DNA of 64,000 bases from an uncultured Acidobacteriota bacterium (GCA_902825875.1 CADECP010000033.1:1-64000); one strand, 5' to 3'. Positions 19,078-27,676 are shown, numbered from the stretch's first letter. The notes: generated by a model not told the origin, from the sequence alone. Numbers and translations: made by a program.

Positions 19078-19147
19078 CTGGGAGCGCGGGCGTCTCGCCT
19101 GCGCTATTCTTGCGGAAGCAAGCGCAGGCGAGACGCCCGCGCTCCCA
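19078..19147. repeat. 28-bp perfect inverted repeat between tyrA and the DAHPS homologue
   Basis: The arms 19078-19105 (starting CTGGGAGCGCGGGCGTCTCG) and 19120-19147 are exact reverse complements around a 14-base loop. The core matches the repeat at 8934-8961. One frame through it has no stops and extends the tyrA reading frame upstream. It lies only seven bases from the DAHPS-homologue stop, so it may also act as a transcript hairpin. Confidence 0.9.
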
Positions 19148-19153
19148 GCGTTA

Positions 19154-20164
19154 CTACAATTTTCGTTCGACTGCCGAAGCGATGACTCGCATTTGCTTGG
19201 AAAGTTTGTCGAATTGATCCGGCGACAACGATTGCGCGCCGTCACAAATGGCGCGGTCAGGGTCATGATGAACTTCGATCAACAGGCCATCGGCTCCGGC
19301 GGCAACTGCTGCGCGAGCCATCGGCGGAACCTTGTCACGGCGACCAGTCGCTCGGCTTGGATCAACTATCACAGGCAGATGCGACAGCCGCTTAATCAGC
19401 GGAATCGCCGAAATATCCAAAGTGTGGCGCGTGTAAGTTTCAAACGTTTTGATGCCGCGTTCGCAAATGACGATTTGGTGATTGCCGCATCGCATCAGGT
19501 AATCCGCCGACAGCAGAACGTCTTCAATCGTTGAAGACGTTCCGCGTCGCAACACCAGCGGTTTTTCCAGCTTCGCCAGTTCACGCAGCAGCGGGTAATT
19601 CTGCATGTTGCGTTCGGCGATTTGAATGATGTCAACGTATTGGGCGAACAGCGGCAATTGAGTCAGGTCGGTGATCGTCGAAAACGTCAGCATAGAATTT
19701 CGTTCGGCAGTTTCGCTGAGCAGCTTCAAGCCTTCTTCGCCCAGCCCCTGAAATCCATAAGGATCGTTGCTGGAACGAAAGGCTGAACCGCGTAAGAAGC
19801 GCACGCCTTGTTTGGCCAATCCGGCAGCGATGATTTCAATCTGTTCGCGGCTTTCGACGACGCTGGGGCCGGCGATGGTCACGACTTGATTGCCGCCGAT
19901 GACGACATCTTTGACTTTGATTTGCGTGCCTTCAGGCTTAAACGCGCGTGCCGCGAGTTTGTACGGACTGCTGACGCGAACGACTTTGTTGACGCCTTCC
20001 AGCAATTCCAATTCGCGCACGTCGGCGATGCGCGAACCGACGGCTCCCAGAATCGTGTACCGCGCGCCCGTCGAACGGTGAATATCGAACCCAAGATTGA
20101 CCAGACGATCTACGACGCGGACGATTTGGTCTTCCGCCGCGTTTTCTTCCATGACGATAATCAT
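19154..20164 (-). CDS. DAHP synthase homologue (class I-beta, ferredoxin-like domain) with altered metal site
   Basis: A 336-residue protein. An N-terminal ferredoxin-like regulatory domain (1-75) is followed by a TIM-barrel clearly related to 3-deoxy-7-phosphoheptulonate synthase: [27 protein letters not shown] and [20 protein letters not shown]. Two of the four family metal ligands are changed: GPCSVES reads GPSVVES (Ser101), and DPSHGTG reads DPSRATG (Arg271). Glu297 and Asp308 remain. The Arg-containing KPRTSP loop is SSNDP, and the KRG lysine is Arg. The start at 20164 follows a tandem repeat. It may be a metal-independent enzyme, an inactive regulatory subunit of the chorismate mutase, or a repurposed paralogue. 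Confidence 0.85.
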   Translation of the reverse strand: MIIVMEENAAEDQIVRVVDRLVNLGFDIHRSTGARYTILGAVGSRIADVRELELLEGVNKVVRVSSPYKLAARAFKPEGTQIKVKDVVIGGNQVVTIAGPSVVESREQIEIIAAGLAKQGVRFLRGSAFRSSNDPYGFQGLGEEGLKLLSETAERNSMLTFSTITDLTQLPLFAQYVDIIQIAERNMQNYPLLRELAKLEKPLVLRRGTSSTIEDVLLSADYLMRCGNHQIVICERGIKTFETYTRHTLDISAIPLIKRLSHLPVIVDPSRATGRRDKVPPMARAAVAAGADGLLIEVHHDPDRAICDGAQSLSPDQFDKLSKQMRVIASAVERKL

Positions 20165-20171
20165 ATTTGTC

Positions 20172-20203
20172 AGGAGATAGGAGATAGGAGATAGGAGATA
20201 GGG
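20172..20203. repeat. 7-bp tandem repeat (ATAGGAG) upstream of the DAHPS homologue
   Basis: About four copies of GATAGGA/ATAGGAG in a row on the plus strand. The minus-strand ribosome-binding region of the DAHPS homologue begins right after it, so repeat-number changes could affect expression. Neighbouring sequence to 20245 is also low-complexity (AACTCCCAACTCC). Confidence 0.8.
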
Positions 20204-20245
20204 GTGTCTGTTAGTGCAGAACTTCCAACTCCAAACTCCCAACTC

Positions 20246-20563
20246 CTAACTCCCGCCTCCTTCTTCTTTGCTTGCGTGAATCCGTTCAATGCGCCGAGCT
20301 TCGTCAATTACGCGCTCGAACAATCGGCGAATGGCTTCGGCGTCCAGCGGGCCTGTGTTGGCGCCGGTGACGTTGGCGATGACCTGGGCTTCGCGCGAAG
20401 GCGAATAGATTTCCAAGCCGATTCGTTTTTTGATGTGGCCAATTTCAATCGCGCACTGAGTGCGTTCGTTGAACAGCTTCACCAATTGCAGATCAATGTC
20501 GTCAATTCGCTGACGCCAATCGCCCATTTCTTTTTTGGCTTGATCCTCAGTTTCGCCGCTCAT
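20246..20563 (-). CDS. Chorismate mutase (AroQ type)
   Basis: A 105-residue all-helical protein with the AroQ signature RQRIDDIDLQLVKLFNERTQ near 17-36, the KKRIG segment, and SPSREAQVIANV. It converts chorismate to prephenate, feeding the tyrA product of the same gene group. Its start overlaps the trpA stop by four bases. In many bacteria a chorismate mutase regulates a partner DAHP synthase, and here the next gene is a DAHPS homologue, so a complex is plausible. Confidence 0.92.
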   Translation of the reverse strand: MSGETEDQAKKEMGDWRQRIDDIDLQLVKLFNERTQCAIEIGHIKKRIGLEIYSPSREAQVIANVTGANTGPLDAEAIRRLFERVIDEARRIERIHASKEEGGGS

Positions 20564-21345
20564 GCTTGTAACTCCTTCGCCAGATGTTTTACTCGTTCGA
20601 CTAAGTCGGGCGAATCCAGATTGTGTTCAATCTCCAACACCAACCGACTGCCAACGACTGCCGCGTCGGCGTAACCGCAAACTTCGCGGACGTGTTCCGC
20701 CGTCGAAATGCCGAAGCCGACTGCGACCGGCAACGAAGTGTGTTGTTTGACTCGCGCGACCAAACCGCCAACCGCCAGTGAAAGATCGTTACGCACGCCG
20801 GTCACTCCTGTGCGGGCGACGACGTAAACGAAACCTGTGGTTTGTTCGGCAATCAACTTGATGCGTTCGTCGGTCGAAGTCGGCGCAACCAGAAAGATCG
20901 TGTCCACATCGGCGGCTCGCATTTCGGCGACAAAGCTCTCGGCTTCTTCAGGAATCAAATCGGTAATCAACACGCCGTCCACGCCAGCGGCTTTCAATTT
21001 CTTTCCTGCGTCCTGTTTGGCGAATTGCATCAGCGGGTTGAAGTAGGTGAACAGCACAATCGGCACGTCACAGCTTTGGCGAATGCGTTCGACCAGCGCC
21101 AACACTTCGGCAACTCCAACCGGATTTATCAGCGCACGTTCCGAAGCTCGTTGAATGACAGGGCCGTCGGCCATCGGGTCAGAGAAGGGAACTCCGAGTT
21201 CAATTACATCCGCGCCAGCTTCGGCCAAAGCCAAAACCAGCCGCTCGGTCGTAGCCAGATCAGGGTCGCCAGCCGTGATGTACGGGATGAAGCCTTTACG
21301 ATTTTCGGATTTCAGTTTGTTGAATTGTTTGGTGATGCGGGTCAT
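20560..21345 (-). CDS. trpA: Tryptophan synthase alpha chain
   Basis: A 261-residue TIM-barrel protein. Catalytic Glu is in VIELGVPFSDP and catalytic Asp in ADGPVIQRAS, and the family phrases VLITDLIPEEA, VYVVARTGVTG and PVAVGFGIS are present. It cleaves indole-3-glycerol phosphate to indole and glyceraldehyde-3-phosphate in complex with the beta chain; no trpB is in this window. It leads the aromatic amino-acid group, followed by chorismate mutase in a four-base overlap. Confidence 0.96.
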   Translation of the reverse strand: MTRITKQFNKLKSENRKGFIPYITAGDPDLATTERLVLALAEAGADVIELGVPFSDPMADGPVIQRASERALINPVGVAEVLALVERIRQSCDVPIVLFTYFNPLMQFAKQDAGKKLKAAGVDGVLITDLIPEEAESFVAEMRAADVDTIFLVAPTSTDERIKLIAEQTTGFVYVVARTGVTGVRNDLSLAVGGLVARVKQHTSLPVAVGFGISTAEHVREVCGYADAAVVGSRLVLEIEHNLDSPDLVERVKHLAKELQA

Positions 21346-21368
21346 TGGAAAAGTCTTGAGAGGTTTGG

Positions 21369-21803
21369 TTATGCAAAGAAGGCGCTGGCTTCGACCCAGC
21401 GGAATTCGTAGTAATTGGAAATCGGCGGAAAATCTTCGTTGTCGGAAATCACAACTGCGCCGGATTGTTTAGCGGAAACGGCAATCAGCACGTCTCGAAT
21501 AATGCTTTGTTTCTTTTCGTTGCTCAGCTTGGGGCGACGACGACCGGGTTGCGCGCGACTGGCGTCGTTCAGGATGTTGTTCAAAATCCGTCCAGCCATT
21601 CGCCAGGCTTCGGCGTTCGGAGTCAGCAGGCGATTTTCTCGTTCGTACTGTTTGGCGACGGCTTCCCACTTTTGCAGGTCAGATTTTCCAGAAGCGCCAA
21701 CAAGAAGCTCTTGAAGAACGACTGACGAAAACCAACCTGGTTCAAAGATGTTGGGGTAACTGATCAAGACTGAGGTATCAAACACAACTGAGGAATTTTT
21801 CAA
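21369..21803 (-). CDS. PIN-domain toxin-like ribonuclease
   Basis: A 144-residue protein with PIN-fold acidic residues: FDTSVLISYP at the N-terminus, QELLVGAS, RDVLIAVSAKQSG and VISDNEDF. PIN toxins (VapC-like) are Mg2+-dependent RNases. A preceding small gene overlaps its start by four bases, the usual antitoxin-toxin arrangement. It lies upstream of trpA with a short gap and is probably a separate module. Confidence 0.85.
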   Translation of the reverse strand: MKNSSVVFDTSVLISYPNIFEPGWFSSVVLQELLVGASGKSDLQKWEAVAKQYERENRLLTPNAEAWRMAGRILNNILNDASRAQPGRRRPKLSNEKKQSIIRDVLIAVSAKQSGAVVISDNEDFPPISNYYEFRWVEASAFFA

Positions 21804-22033
21804 GTCAGCAGCCTCCCCATTTGGTGATCTTCATAAGTTTTAGCTGCGGCCAGAATGACCAAATCCTCCAACGAAAGATTCTCGATTTCGCTGATCTGCG
21901 CGTCTTCATCCAACGCGAAATACCATTCTTTCAAGGCTTGTCGGCGAGCAAGCTCTTTCTTGCTCAGCTTTGGAGCGCGTAAGGTTGTGGTCTTGGCCGC
22001 TTTCTTTTTCAGACTGCTTGAATGCTTTCTCAT
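21800..22033 (-). CDS. Small antitoxin-like protein
   Basis: A 77-residue protein with a basic Lys/Ser/Arg-rich N-terminus and an acidic C-terminal half (ALDEDAQISEIENLSLEDLV). It overlaps the PIN-domain gene by ATGA. Size, charge pattern and position fit a VapB-like antitoxin, although I do not recognise a named DNA-binding family. Confidence 0.65.
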   Translation of the reverse strand: MRKHSSSLKKKAAKTTTLRAPKLSKKELARRQALKEWYFALDEDAQISEIENLSLEDLVILAAAKTYEDHQMGRLLT

Positions 22034-22113
22034 TTGATTGACTCCTGGCTTTGAAGTGAGTGGCGATTATCTGCTCACCTCAAAGAAGATGGCAAGCATT
22101 TGATTTTGGCCGT

Positions 22114-22215
22114 TTATTTCTTGCCGTAAGTCACGCGCCATATCTTTTTGCCGCCGTCATCAACCACCAACAGCGAACCATCTTTGATGACGGTCACGCC
22201 GATGATTTTCGAGCC
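22114..22215 (-). pseudogene. C-terminal fragment of a PQQ-dependent sugar (sorbosone) dehydrogenase-like gene
   Basis: The last 34 codons of a minus-strand frame read IIGVTVIKDGSLLVVDDGG then KKIWRVTYGKK and stop. This matches the terminal beta-propeller blade of PQQ sugar/sorbosone dehydrogenases (a DGSLLVxDDG..IWRV pattern). Nothing resembling the rest of that gene lies upstream; the frame runs into unrelated sequence and then into the terminator of the TonB receptor gene. It is therefore a relic. Confidence 0.6.
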
Positions 22216-22302
22216 ATGATATTTCTCTCTTGAGTTGAAAAAGTGTGATTGGTAAGGAAACGCGATTGTCAGAGATGGCGGCTCTGCGTGCAAGACAGGC
22301 AA

Positions 22303-22354
22303 ACAAAAAATGGCAGGCAAATCGTCAGCAAACGCTTTTCGATTTTGCCTGCCA
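22303..22354 (-). terminator. Rho-independent terminator of the TonB-dependent receptor gene
   Basis: Inverted arms 22311-22324 and 22340-22354 (TGGCAGGCAAATCG against CGATTTTGCCTGCCA) form a long stem. Read on the minus strand it is followed by TTTTTTGTTT. It begins 26 bases after the receptor gene stop codon. Confidence 0.85.
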
Positions 22355-22379
22355 GGCAACTCAGTCGAACTGAGGTTGT

Positions 22380-25300
22380 TTAGAACGTCAACCGGAACGC
22401 AACCTGGAACGCTCGCGGGCCGCCGGTTCCGAACACGCCGCCAGCGCGGTTCGACGGTTGTCCGTAATTCGGGCTGTTCAGGGTTCCGCCGTAACCAACC
22501 AGATTCGAGACATTGAAGAGATTGAAAACTTCGCCAATGAAGTGAAGCTTCACGTCTTCAGCCAGGCTGAACACGCGAGCCAGCCGCATGTCGGTCGAAA
22601 TAAACGTGTCGCCGTTGTCGAACACAGACGGCAAGACAATGCGCGGAATGGTTTGATTTCGCACTGTGGTTTTACCGGCAAAGTTCGTATTGAACTGGTC
22701 AACCAACTGCTGTAACTGGGCTTTGTCTACGTTGCGACCGAAGGAGCGGAACTTGGCTCCGGGCAAAATCACGGTGTTGATGCCGTCGCCGTCGAAATCC
22801 ACGCCGCCCACAGAAACTGTCAGCGGAGGTTTGCTGACAAACTGCGAAATCATTCCAACCGTCCAGGTGTTCAGCAGAGCTTTCATAACGCCGCTATCGC
22901 CGCCGTATTTCGGAGTTTCCATCAGACCACTGAATGTGAAGCGATGAGTTCTGTCGGAGCCTTGATAGTCGTCGGCTTCGTACAGGTTGTCGAGATTGAT
23001 GATGCCGTTGTGGCCGACAAACTTGGACAAGGCGTAAGACGCTACAAACAGGTAACGATTCGAAAATCGTTTATCCAGTTTGACGTGCAATCCGGTGTAA
23101 CGATATCGCGCTCCGCTGTGCGAAATGTTGATCGGGCCGTTTGAACAAATCGCTCGTGGATTGAAAGCATCCGCTGCCGCACAGCGAGGCAACACCGGCC
23201 CGGCCAGACTGTTGAATCGGTTGCGGTCGTAAATGAATGTGTCGTGCAATCCGCCGAATTTGATCGAACGACGAAGCACGAAATCGGTTTGGATGATCAG
23301 GTTCTGTTTCAGTTCGCGCTGAATGCCTATGGTTGCGTTCATCGAATAAGGCGTCACGGTGTCCGGCGAATAAATTCCGCCGAAGCCGCGGTCGCCCGAA
23401 GTCTTGAAGACTTCGATGCCGCGCACCGACAAGTCTTTGCCGTTGCCGATAACTTGCTGAATTCCCGCACGCAGTTGCGGCAAAATCGCCGTCAAGTTGG
23501 CGGCGCGAAAGTTCGTTGGGCCACGATCAAACAGCAATGGGCCGACTCCGGGCACATTGAAAAACTGTCCCGGAATGATGTACCTGCCATTGCCCGACGG
23601 GCCTGTGTAAGCGCGTTCGACCAAACGAGTCCAGAACAGGTTGGAATCGTGGAAGAGGCCGCCGCCGCCGCGAATGACGGTTTTCTGGTTGCCGGTCACG
23701 TCCCAGGCGAACCCAAGCGACGGATCGAAATTGTTTTTGTCTTTACGCGGATTACTCAGATCGCCGATCAGCGATTGAAGAATTCGCGGACGATCGAAGT
23801 CGTGGTTCATCATCTTGTCTTCAAACACGTAGGCCAGACCGGCGGTCAGCGAGAAGCGTGGGACGATTCGCCATTGGTCGCCGATGAACAAACGATAACG
23901 ATTGTTGTGAGCGGCTGTGCCGAAATTGAATGCTTGGGGCTGACCCGGATCGCCGACTCCGGTGGCGAAACCGGCCAGCGGCAGTTGCAGGATTTCGTTG
24001 TATGTCGGTCGCGTTCCCGGATTGAGCGGAGCCGTGCCGGTCGCGTTTAGCTTCAGGCTGTTCGGCAACGAATTGTAAATCGGCGCGAACGGCGAATTGG
24101 CTCCGCCGGTGACGGCCATCAACTGGAAGATCGTCACCGGGTCGTAAACCGTGATGAAAGCCGGTTCCAGATACGCCCAATGGCCTTGCCCGTAAAAATG
24201 TTCCCACTCGCCGCCGAAGCGAACCGAATGATTGCCCGGTCGCCAGTTGACGGTGTCTGTGAACTGATACGTTCGGAGCACGCGGTTTTGCGGAGTGTTC
24301 AGGTTGTTGCCAATGGCAAAGCTGCTGGCCGTCGTGTCAATACGCGGCCCGCCCAAACCAATGCAGCCGATTGCATCTTTGCATTCATTGGTGGTCGGAA
24401 TGTTCAACCGCCCGCTGTAAAACCCGTACGAGGCGCGAGCGTCGTTGGTCAGCCGGTTGCTCAGGACAGAAGTGATGCCGATCAGAAATTGTTGCGAGGC
24501 ATTTTTGGTTGCCACCCAATTCGAGGGTAGAAAATTTCCGTTCGAGGAGTTGAAGTTATTGTTGTTGTCGGAACTGACGCGGAAAAACGCCGTGTGTTTG
24601 TCGTTGAACCTGTAATCGAGCTTCAGATTGGCCTGTTTGAAGTTCAGCGGATTGCCCGGCGCAGTGTCAAATTGCGAAAAGATCGGATTGTTGTTCGTGA
24701 TTGGGTTGATGCCGTCCTGGTTCTGGTACTCGTAGTTGAAAAAGAAAAACAGCTTGTCTTTTTTGATCGGCCCGCCAATCGAACCGCCCATTTGCCGCCG
24801 CTGAAACGCCGGAGTTTGGCCAATTCGGCGCATGCGAGGATCGGCAGCCATGTGATTGTCGCGGTAGTAAATGAAGCCACTGCCGTGAAATTCATTCGAC
24901 CCGCTGCGGGAAACGACGTTCACCGAACCGACGCCCGTCGTGCTGGTGGTGATGTCGAAATTGAAGCTGGAAATCTGAAACTCCTGCACCGATTCCTGGG
25001 AGAAGTTTTGCGAAGTTCCACCGGTTACGCGGTCGTTGACTGTGGCTCCGTCCACGGAAATTCGCGTCAACGCCTGACTGGCTCCGGCGATGGAAACGCG
25101 GAAAAAGTTATTCGGACTGGTTCCGGGATTGTCTACGGCGTCAACCGCAACGCCGGGTTCCAGCATGGCCAGTTGCAGGAAATTGCGTCCGTTCAGCGGC
25201 AGGTTGTCAATCTGTTTGCGGTTGACCACACCGTCAATTTTGAAGTCCGAAGCGTTGATGGCCGGAGTTTCGCTGGTGATGACGACGGTTTCGTTGGCTG

Positions 25301-25637
25301 CGCCGACTTCGAGTTTGAATTCGATTGTGACGCTTTCGCCGACCTGAACGACAACCGGAGCAAGCGCAGTTTTGAAGCCTTGTGCGGCGATTTTGATTTC
25401 ATACTCGCCGGGTTGCAGATTGGTAATCAGGTATTCGCCATCGGCTTTGGTGGTGGCCGTTCGTTCGGCTCCGGTGGCTTTGCTGGAAACGGTGACTTTC
25501 GCTCCTGATACCAGAGCCTCAGCCTGATCTTTGATCTGGCCGCGAACGCTTCCGGTTGGTACTTGCGCTAATGACACAGCGGTCAAAGCGAAAAGCAGGA
25601 ACAGCACGGAAAGAAATCTACTGGCGGTAAATCGCAT
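22380..25637 (-). CDS. Oar-type TonB-dependent receptor with carboxypeptidase-regulatory-like domain
   Basis: A 1085-residue outer-membrane protein. Signal peptide at about 1-24. A carboxypeptidase-regulatory-like beta domain (GSVRGQIKDQAEALVSGAKV, with GEYLITNLQPGEYEI) fills 28-105. A TonB plug (residues IDNLPLNGRNFLQLAMLEPG near 150) follows, then a large beta-barrel ending in FQVAFRLTF, an aromatic C-terminus typical of outer-membrane insertion. Such receptors are strongly expanded in Acidobacteriota. Substrate unknown. Monocistronic, with its own promoter candidate and terminator. Confidence 0.94.
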   Translation of the reverse strand: MRFTASRFLSVLFLLFALTAVSLAQVPTGSVRGQIKDQAEALVSGAKVTVSSKATGAERTATTKADGEYLITNLQPGEYEIKIAAQGFKTALAPVVVQVGESVTIEFKLEVGAANETVVITSETPAINASDFKIDGVVNRKQIDNLPLNGRNFLQLAMLEPGVAVDAVDNPGTSPNNFFRVSIAGASQALTRISVDGATVNDRVTGGTSQNFSQESVQEFQISSFNFDITTSTTGVGSVNVVSRSGSNEFHGSGFIYYRDNHMAADPRMRRIGQTPAFQRRQMGGSIGGPIKKDKLFFFFNYEYQNQDGINPITNNNPIFSQFDTAPGNPLNFKQANLKLDYRFNDKHTAFFRVSSDNNNNFNSSNGNFLPSNWVATKNASQQFLIGITSVLSNRLTNDARASYGFYSGRLNIPTTNECKDAIGCIGLGGPRIDTTASSFAIGNNLNTPQNRVLRTYQFTDTVNWRPGNHSVRFGGEWEHFYGQGHWAYLEPAFITVYDPVTIFQLMAVTGGANSPFAPIYNSLPNSLKLNATGTAPLNPGTRPTYNEILQLPLAGFATGVGDPGQPQAFNFGTAAHNNRYRLFIGDQWRIVPRFSLTAGLAYVFEDKMMNHDFDRPRILQSLIGDLSNPRKDKNNFDPSLGFAWDVTGNQKTVIRGGGGLFHDSNLFWTRLVERAYTGPSGNGRYIIPGQFFNVPGVGPLLFDRGPTNFRAANLTAILPQLRAGIQQVIGNGKDLSVRGIEVFKTSGDRGFGGIYSPDTVTPYSMNATIGIQRELKQNLIIQTDFVLRRSIKFGGLHDTFIYDRNRFNSLAGPVLPRCAAADAFNPRAICSNGPINISHSGARYRYTGLHVKLDKRFSNRYLFVASYALSKFVGHNGIINLDNLYEADDYQGSDRTHRFTFSGLMETPKYGGDSGVMKALLNTWTVGMISQFVSKPPLTVSVGGVDFDGDGINTVILPGAKFRSFGRNVDKAQLQQLVDQFNTNFAGKTTVRNQTIPRIVLPSVFDNGDTFISTDMRLARVFSLAEDVKLHFIGEVFNLFNVSNLVGYGGTLNSPNYGQPSNRAGGVFGTGGPRAFQVAFRLTF

Positions 25638-25646
25638 GGTTTCTCC

Positions 25647-25844
25647 TTCGTTGTTTGGGTTTTGTACTGGTTACGGAGAGTCGAAAAGAGTGGCAGAGAC
25701 CGAAATTCTGGCTCGCCTTCGGGATGAAAGCGGATGTTGAAGAACTCGTCTTTCAGAACTCTCCGAGCCGTTTACTTCTCAGCTAGCCAAAGGAAAGAAA
25801 CCTTCTCCTGTGTGTACTGTCAGTCTGTCGTTCGTTGTTTGGGT
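25647..25844. repeat. 14-bp direct repeat in the receptor gene leader
   Basis: TTCGTTGTTTGGGT occurs at 25647-25660 and again at 25831-25844, both near a GGAGAA-like sequence on the minus strand. The first copy is right before the receptor ribosome-binding site. The 184 bases between could have been inserted, since the two copies look like a duplicated start-proximal segment. Confidence 0.6.
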
Positions 25845-25882
25845 AAGAGAAATAAATACAACAAAGGTGAAATGACGCGCGC

Positions 25883-25911
25883 ATTATAGTCTTCGCCATA
25901 AATTGAGCAAA
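25883..25911 (-). promoter_or_regulatory. Candidate promoter of the TonB-dependent receptor gene
   Basis: On the minus strand TTTGCT and TATAAT are separated by 17 bases (-10 at 25883-25888). This gives a leader of about 240 bases before the ATG at 25637. The leader holds a direct repeat but no riboswitch that I recognise. Confidence 0.4.
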
Positions 25912-25994
25912 GGTTTTGCCGCAGCAACACAAAATAGAAACTACGTTGTAAAGGTCACTCAACTACAACAATAATTGGCCCTTGCCTGCGCCGC

Positions 25995-26150
25995 GTGGCG
26001 AATCAGGAACTCGAATGGAAAATTACGATCGCCGATGCGGATTGGGAAGGCACGCGCGTCGGCTTTCACCTGCGAGAAAACAACGACGTGACGACCGTGA
26101 ATTTCCATCATGACGAATTTCTGTCCAAAGTGAATGTGCCGCCCGCGACG
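25995..26150 (+). pseudogene. Fragment of an SRPBCC-domain protein
   Basis: An open stretch reads ELEWKITIADADWEGTRVGF, followed by HLRENNDVTTVNFHHDEF. This is like the central strands of SRPBCC/AHSA1-type proteins (trp, acidic, GTR, then TTVxFxH). There is no proper N-terminus and the rest of the domain is missing, so it looks like a broken gene remnant. Family assignment is by pattern only. Confidence 0.45.
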
Positions 26151-26179
26151 AACCCGCGCTTGGAACTCAGCCACGCAAT

Positions 26180-26416
26180 TTCTTGATGCCCGGCGATTGC
26201 AACCGCGAAGCCAGTGCTGTCGCCTACTCCAAATAACTCGGCGGCTCTGCCCACGCCATAAATTTTCTAGTTGGCGGCCTCCAACGCAGCCATCAGATTT
26301 TCGCGTTCGCGCTTTTCCCATTCGGCTTGAGTCAGAAACGCGGCGGTTGAAGTTTGAACCGCCGCAAAACTTTGACTTGAGGCTTCGGCTTGTGTGGATT
26401 CGAGCTTAATAGCTTC
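26180..26416 (-). pseudogene. C-terminal remnant of a sigma-54-dependent regulator (Fis-type HTH) with a nonsense codon
   Basis: The minus strand from 26416 reads AEWEKRERENLMAALEAAN, then TAG, then KIYGVGRAAELFGVGDSTG in the same frame. Fis-type C-termini of sigma-54 activators read NW(K/R)I.G.GGAAELLGV.PTTL, so the TAG at the expected Trp (TGG) is a nonsense mutation and the helix-turn-helix has decayed further. The AAA+ domain is absent. This is a degraded gene piece, not a functional regulator. Confidence 0.65.
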
Positions 26417-26417
26417 A

Positions 26418-26661
26418 CTTTACACGAACTTTCGTGATCGGGAACGCCGGATTTCATTGTGTAACGAGATTTCGTTGCCAAGCGAGAAGCCCGAAAAACC
26501 TGACAACTCTTTTGCTTACAGTCGGATGAATCCGTTTCCAGTCAACGGCACGGCGAATGCCATTAAGCCAACCGCAAGGCAAACGATTCGACAGCAAGGC
26601 AAAGCGCCAATAGGTTGACGAAGCAATTGCCGTAACAAACGAATCAACAGGAGAAACGAAA
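26418..26661. other. Upstream region of the AhpD-like gene, no gene recognised
   Basis: No coding frame with recognisable similarity was found here. The last bases (CAGGAGAAACGAAA) provide the ribosome-binding site of the AhpD-like gene, so its promoter should lie in this stretch, but no convincing -35/-10 pair was identified. Confidence 0.4.
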
Positions 26662-27204
26662 ATGCCAAGACTGAATGCGATTGACCCGAAAGAAGCGACC
26701 GGCAAAGCCAAAGAATTGCTCGATGGCGTGAAAGCCAAAATCGGAAAGGTGCCGAACCTGATGCGAACCTTCGCCAACTCGCCCGCAGCGTTGGAAGGTT
26801 ATTTGAACTTCAGCGGCGCGCTCGGCGGCGGATCGCTCAACGCCAAACTGCGTGAACAAATTGCGTTGACCGTGGCCGACGCTAATTCTTGTGAATACTG
26901 CCTGTCGGCCCACACGGCCATCGGCAAGATGGTCGGTCTCGACGAAAACGAACTCGCCGCCAGCCGTCACGCCGGTTCCAGCGATCCGAAAATTGATGCG
27001 GCTCTGAAGTTCGCGCATCAACTCGTCGTCAAACGCGGCGAACTGCTCGACAGCGAAGTGCAGGCCGTTCGCACCGCCGGATACAACGACGGAGAAATAA
27101 CGGAAATCATCGCCAACGTCGCGCTGAACATCTTCACCAACTATTTCAACCACGTCGCGCAGACCGTCGTGGATTTCCCAAAAGTCAATTTAGCGACCGC
27201 GTAA
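26662..27204 (+). CDS. Carboxymuconolactone decarboxylase / AhpD-like alkylhydroperoxidase family protein
   Basis: A 180-residue helical protein. The AhpD-type redox motif is CEYCLSAHTAIGKM (CxxC followed by His), with FSGALGGGSLNAKLREQIAL before it. Family members reduce peroxides or act as uncharacterised peroxidase-related enzymes. AGGAG precedes the ATG. It opens a plus-strand run of four small genes that end at 28704 and use more C/G third positions than neighbouring genes. Confidence 0.9.
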   Translation: MPRLNAIDPKEATGKAKELLDGVKAKIGKVPNLMRTFANSPAALEGYLNFSGALGGGSLNAKLREQIALTVADANSCEYCLSAHTAIGKMVGLDENELAASRHAGSSDPKIDAALKFAHQLVVKRGELLDSEVQAVRTAGYNDGEITEIIANVALNIFTNYFNHVAQTVVDFPKVNLATA

Positions 27205-27228
27205 TTTGCGGCAAGAAGGAGCGAAGCA

Positions 27229-27603
27229 ATGAAAGCAGCAATCATCATTCTGTCCGATCCGAAAACCGGTTCCGAAGAAGCGTTGGGACGGTTGTTCAAT
27301 GCGCTGGCGGCGGCCTACGACTTCAAACAACGCGGCGACGAAGTCACGGTGTTATTTCAGGGCGCAGGCACACGCTGGGCGGGCGAACTGGTCAGGAAAG
27401 ACCATCCGGCCTACGAGTTGTTCGCGGCTGTGAAAGACAAAGTCGCGGGCGCGTCATGCGGATGCGCGGATGTCTTCGGCGCGCAGGAAGGCGTCGCGGC
27501 CTGCGGGCTGGATTTGGTCAAAGACAACGCCGTCCCGCACACGTCTGGCTTACCCAGTCTGGCGCGGCTGACGGCAGAAGGTTACAGCGTGCTGACGTTT
27601 TAG
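27229..27603 (+). CDS. DsrE/DsrF-like family protein
   Basis: A 124-residue protein with a Rossmann-like start (KAAIIILSDPKTGSEEALGR), the middle VTVLFQGAGTRWAGEL and Cys residues in GASCGCADVFGAQEGVAACG. This matches small DsrE-like proteins, some of which handle sulfur in persulfide form. The paired Cys suggest redox or sulfur chemistry, but the reaction is unknown. It is 24 bases after the AhpD-like gene with AAGGAG upstream. Confidence 0.85.
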   Translation: MKAAIIILSDPKTGSEEALGRLFNALAAAYDFKQRGDEVTVLFQGAGTRWAGELVRKDHPAYELFAAVKDKVAGASCGCADVFGAQEGVAACGLDLVKDNAVPHTSGLPSLARLTAEGYSVLTF

Positions 27604-27676
27604 CGCCGTAATCGCAAACCTGGCGCGTGGAGGCGATGACTTCCACGCGCGCATTTTCGTGCTGAAGAGGAAAACT

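Noticed and set aside
20172..20203. CRISPR-like short repeat
   Set aside because: The units are contiguous 7-mers without spacers, so it is a simple tandem repeat.
25638..25880. Riboswitch in the TonB-dependent receptor leader
   Set aside because: No conserved cobalamin, TPP or other motif could be seen; only a direct repeat was found.
25959..26321. Minus-strand 120-codon frame
   Set aside because: It overlaps the decayed regulator in another frame and shows no similarity; only the frame with the Fis-type motif makes sense.
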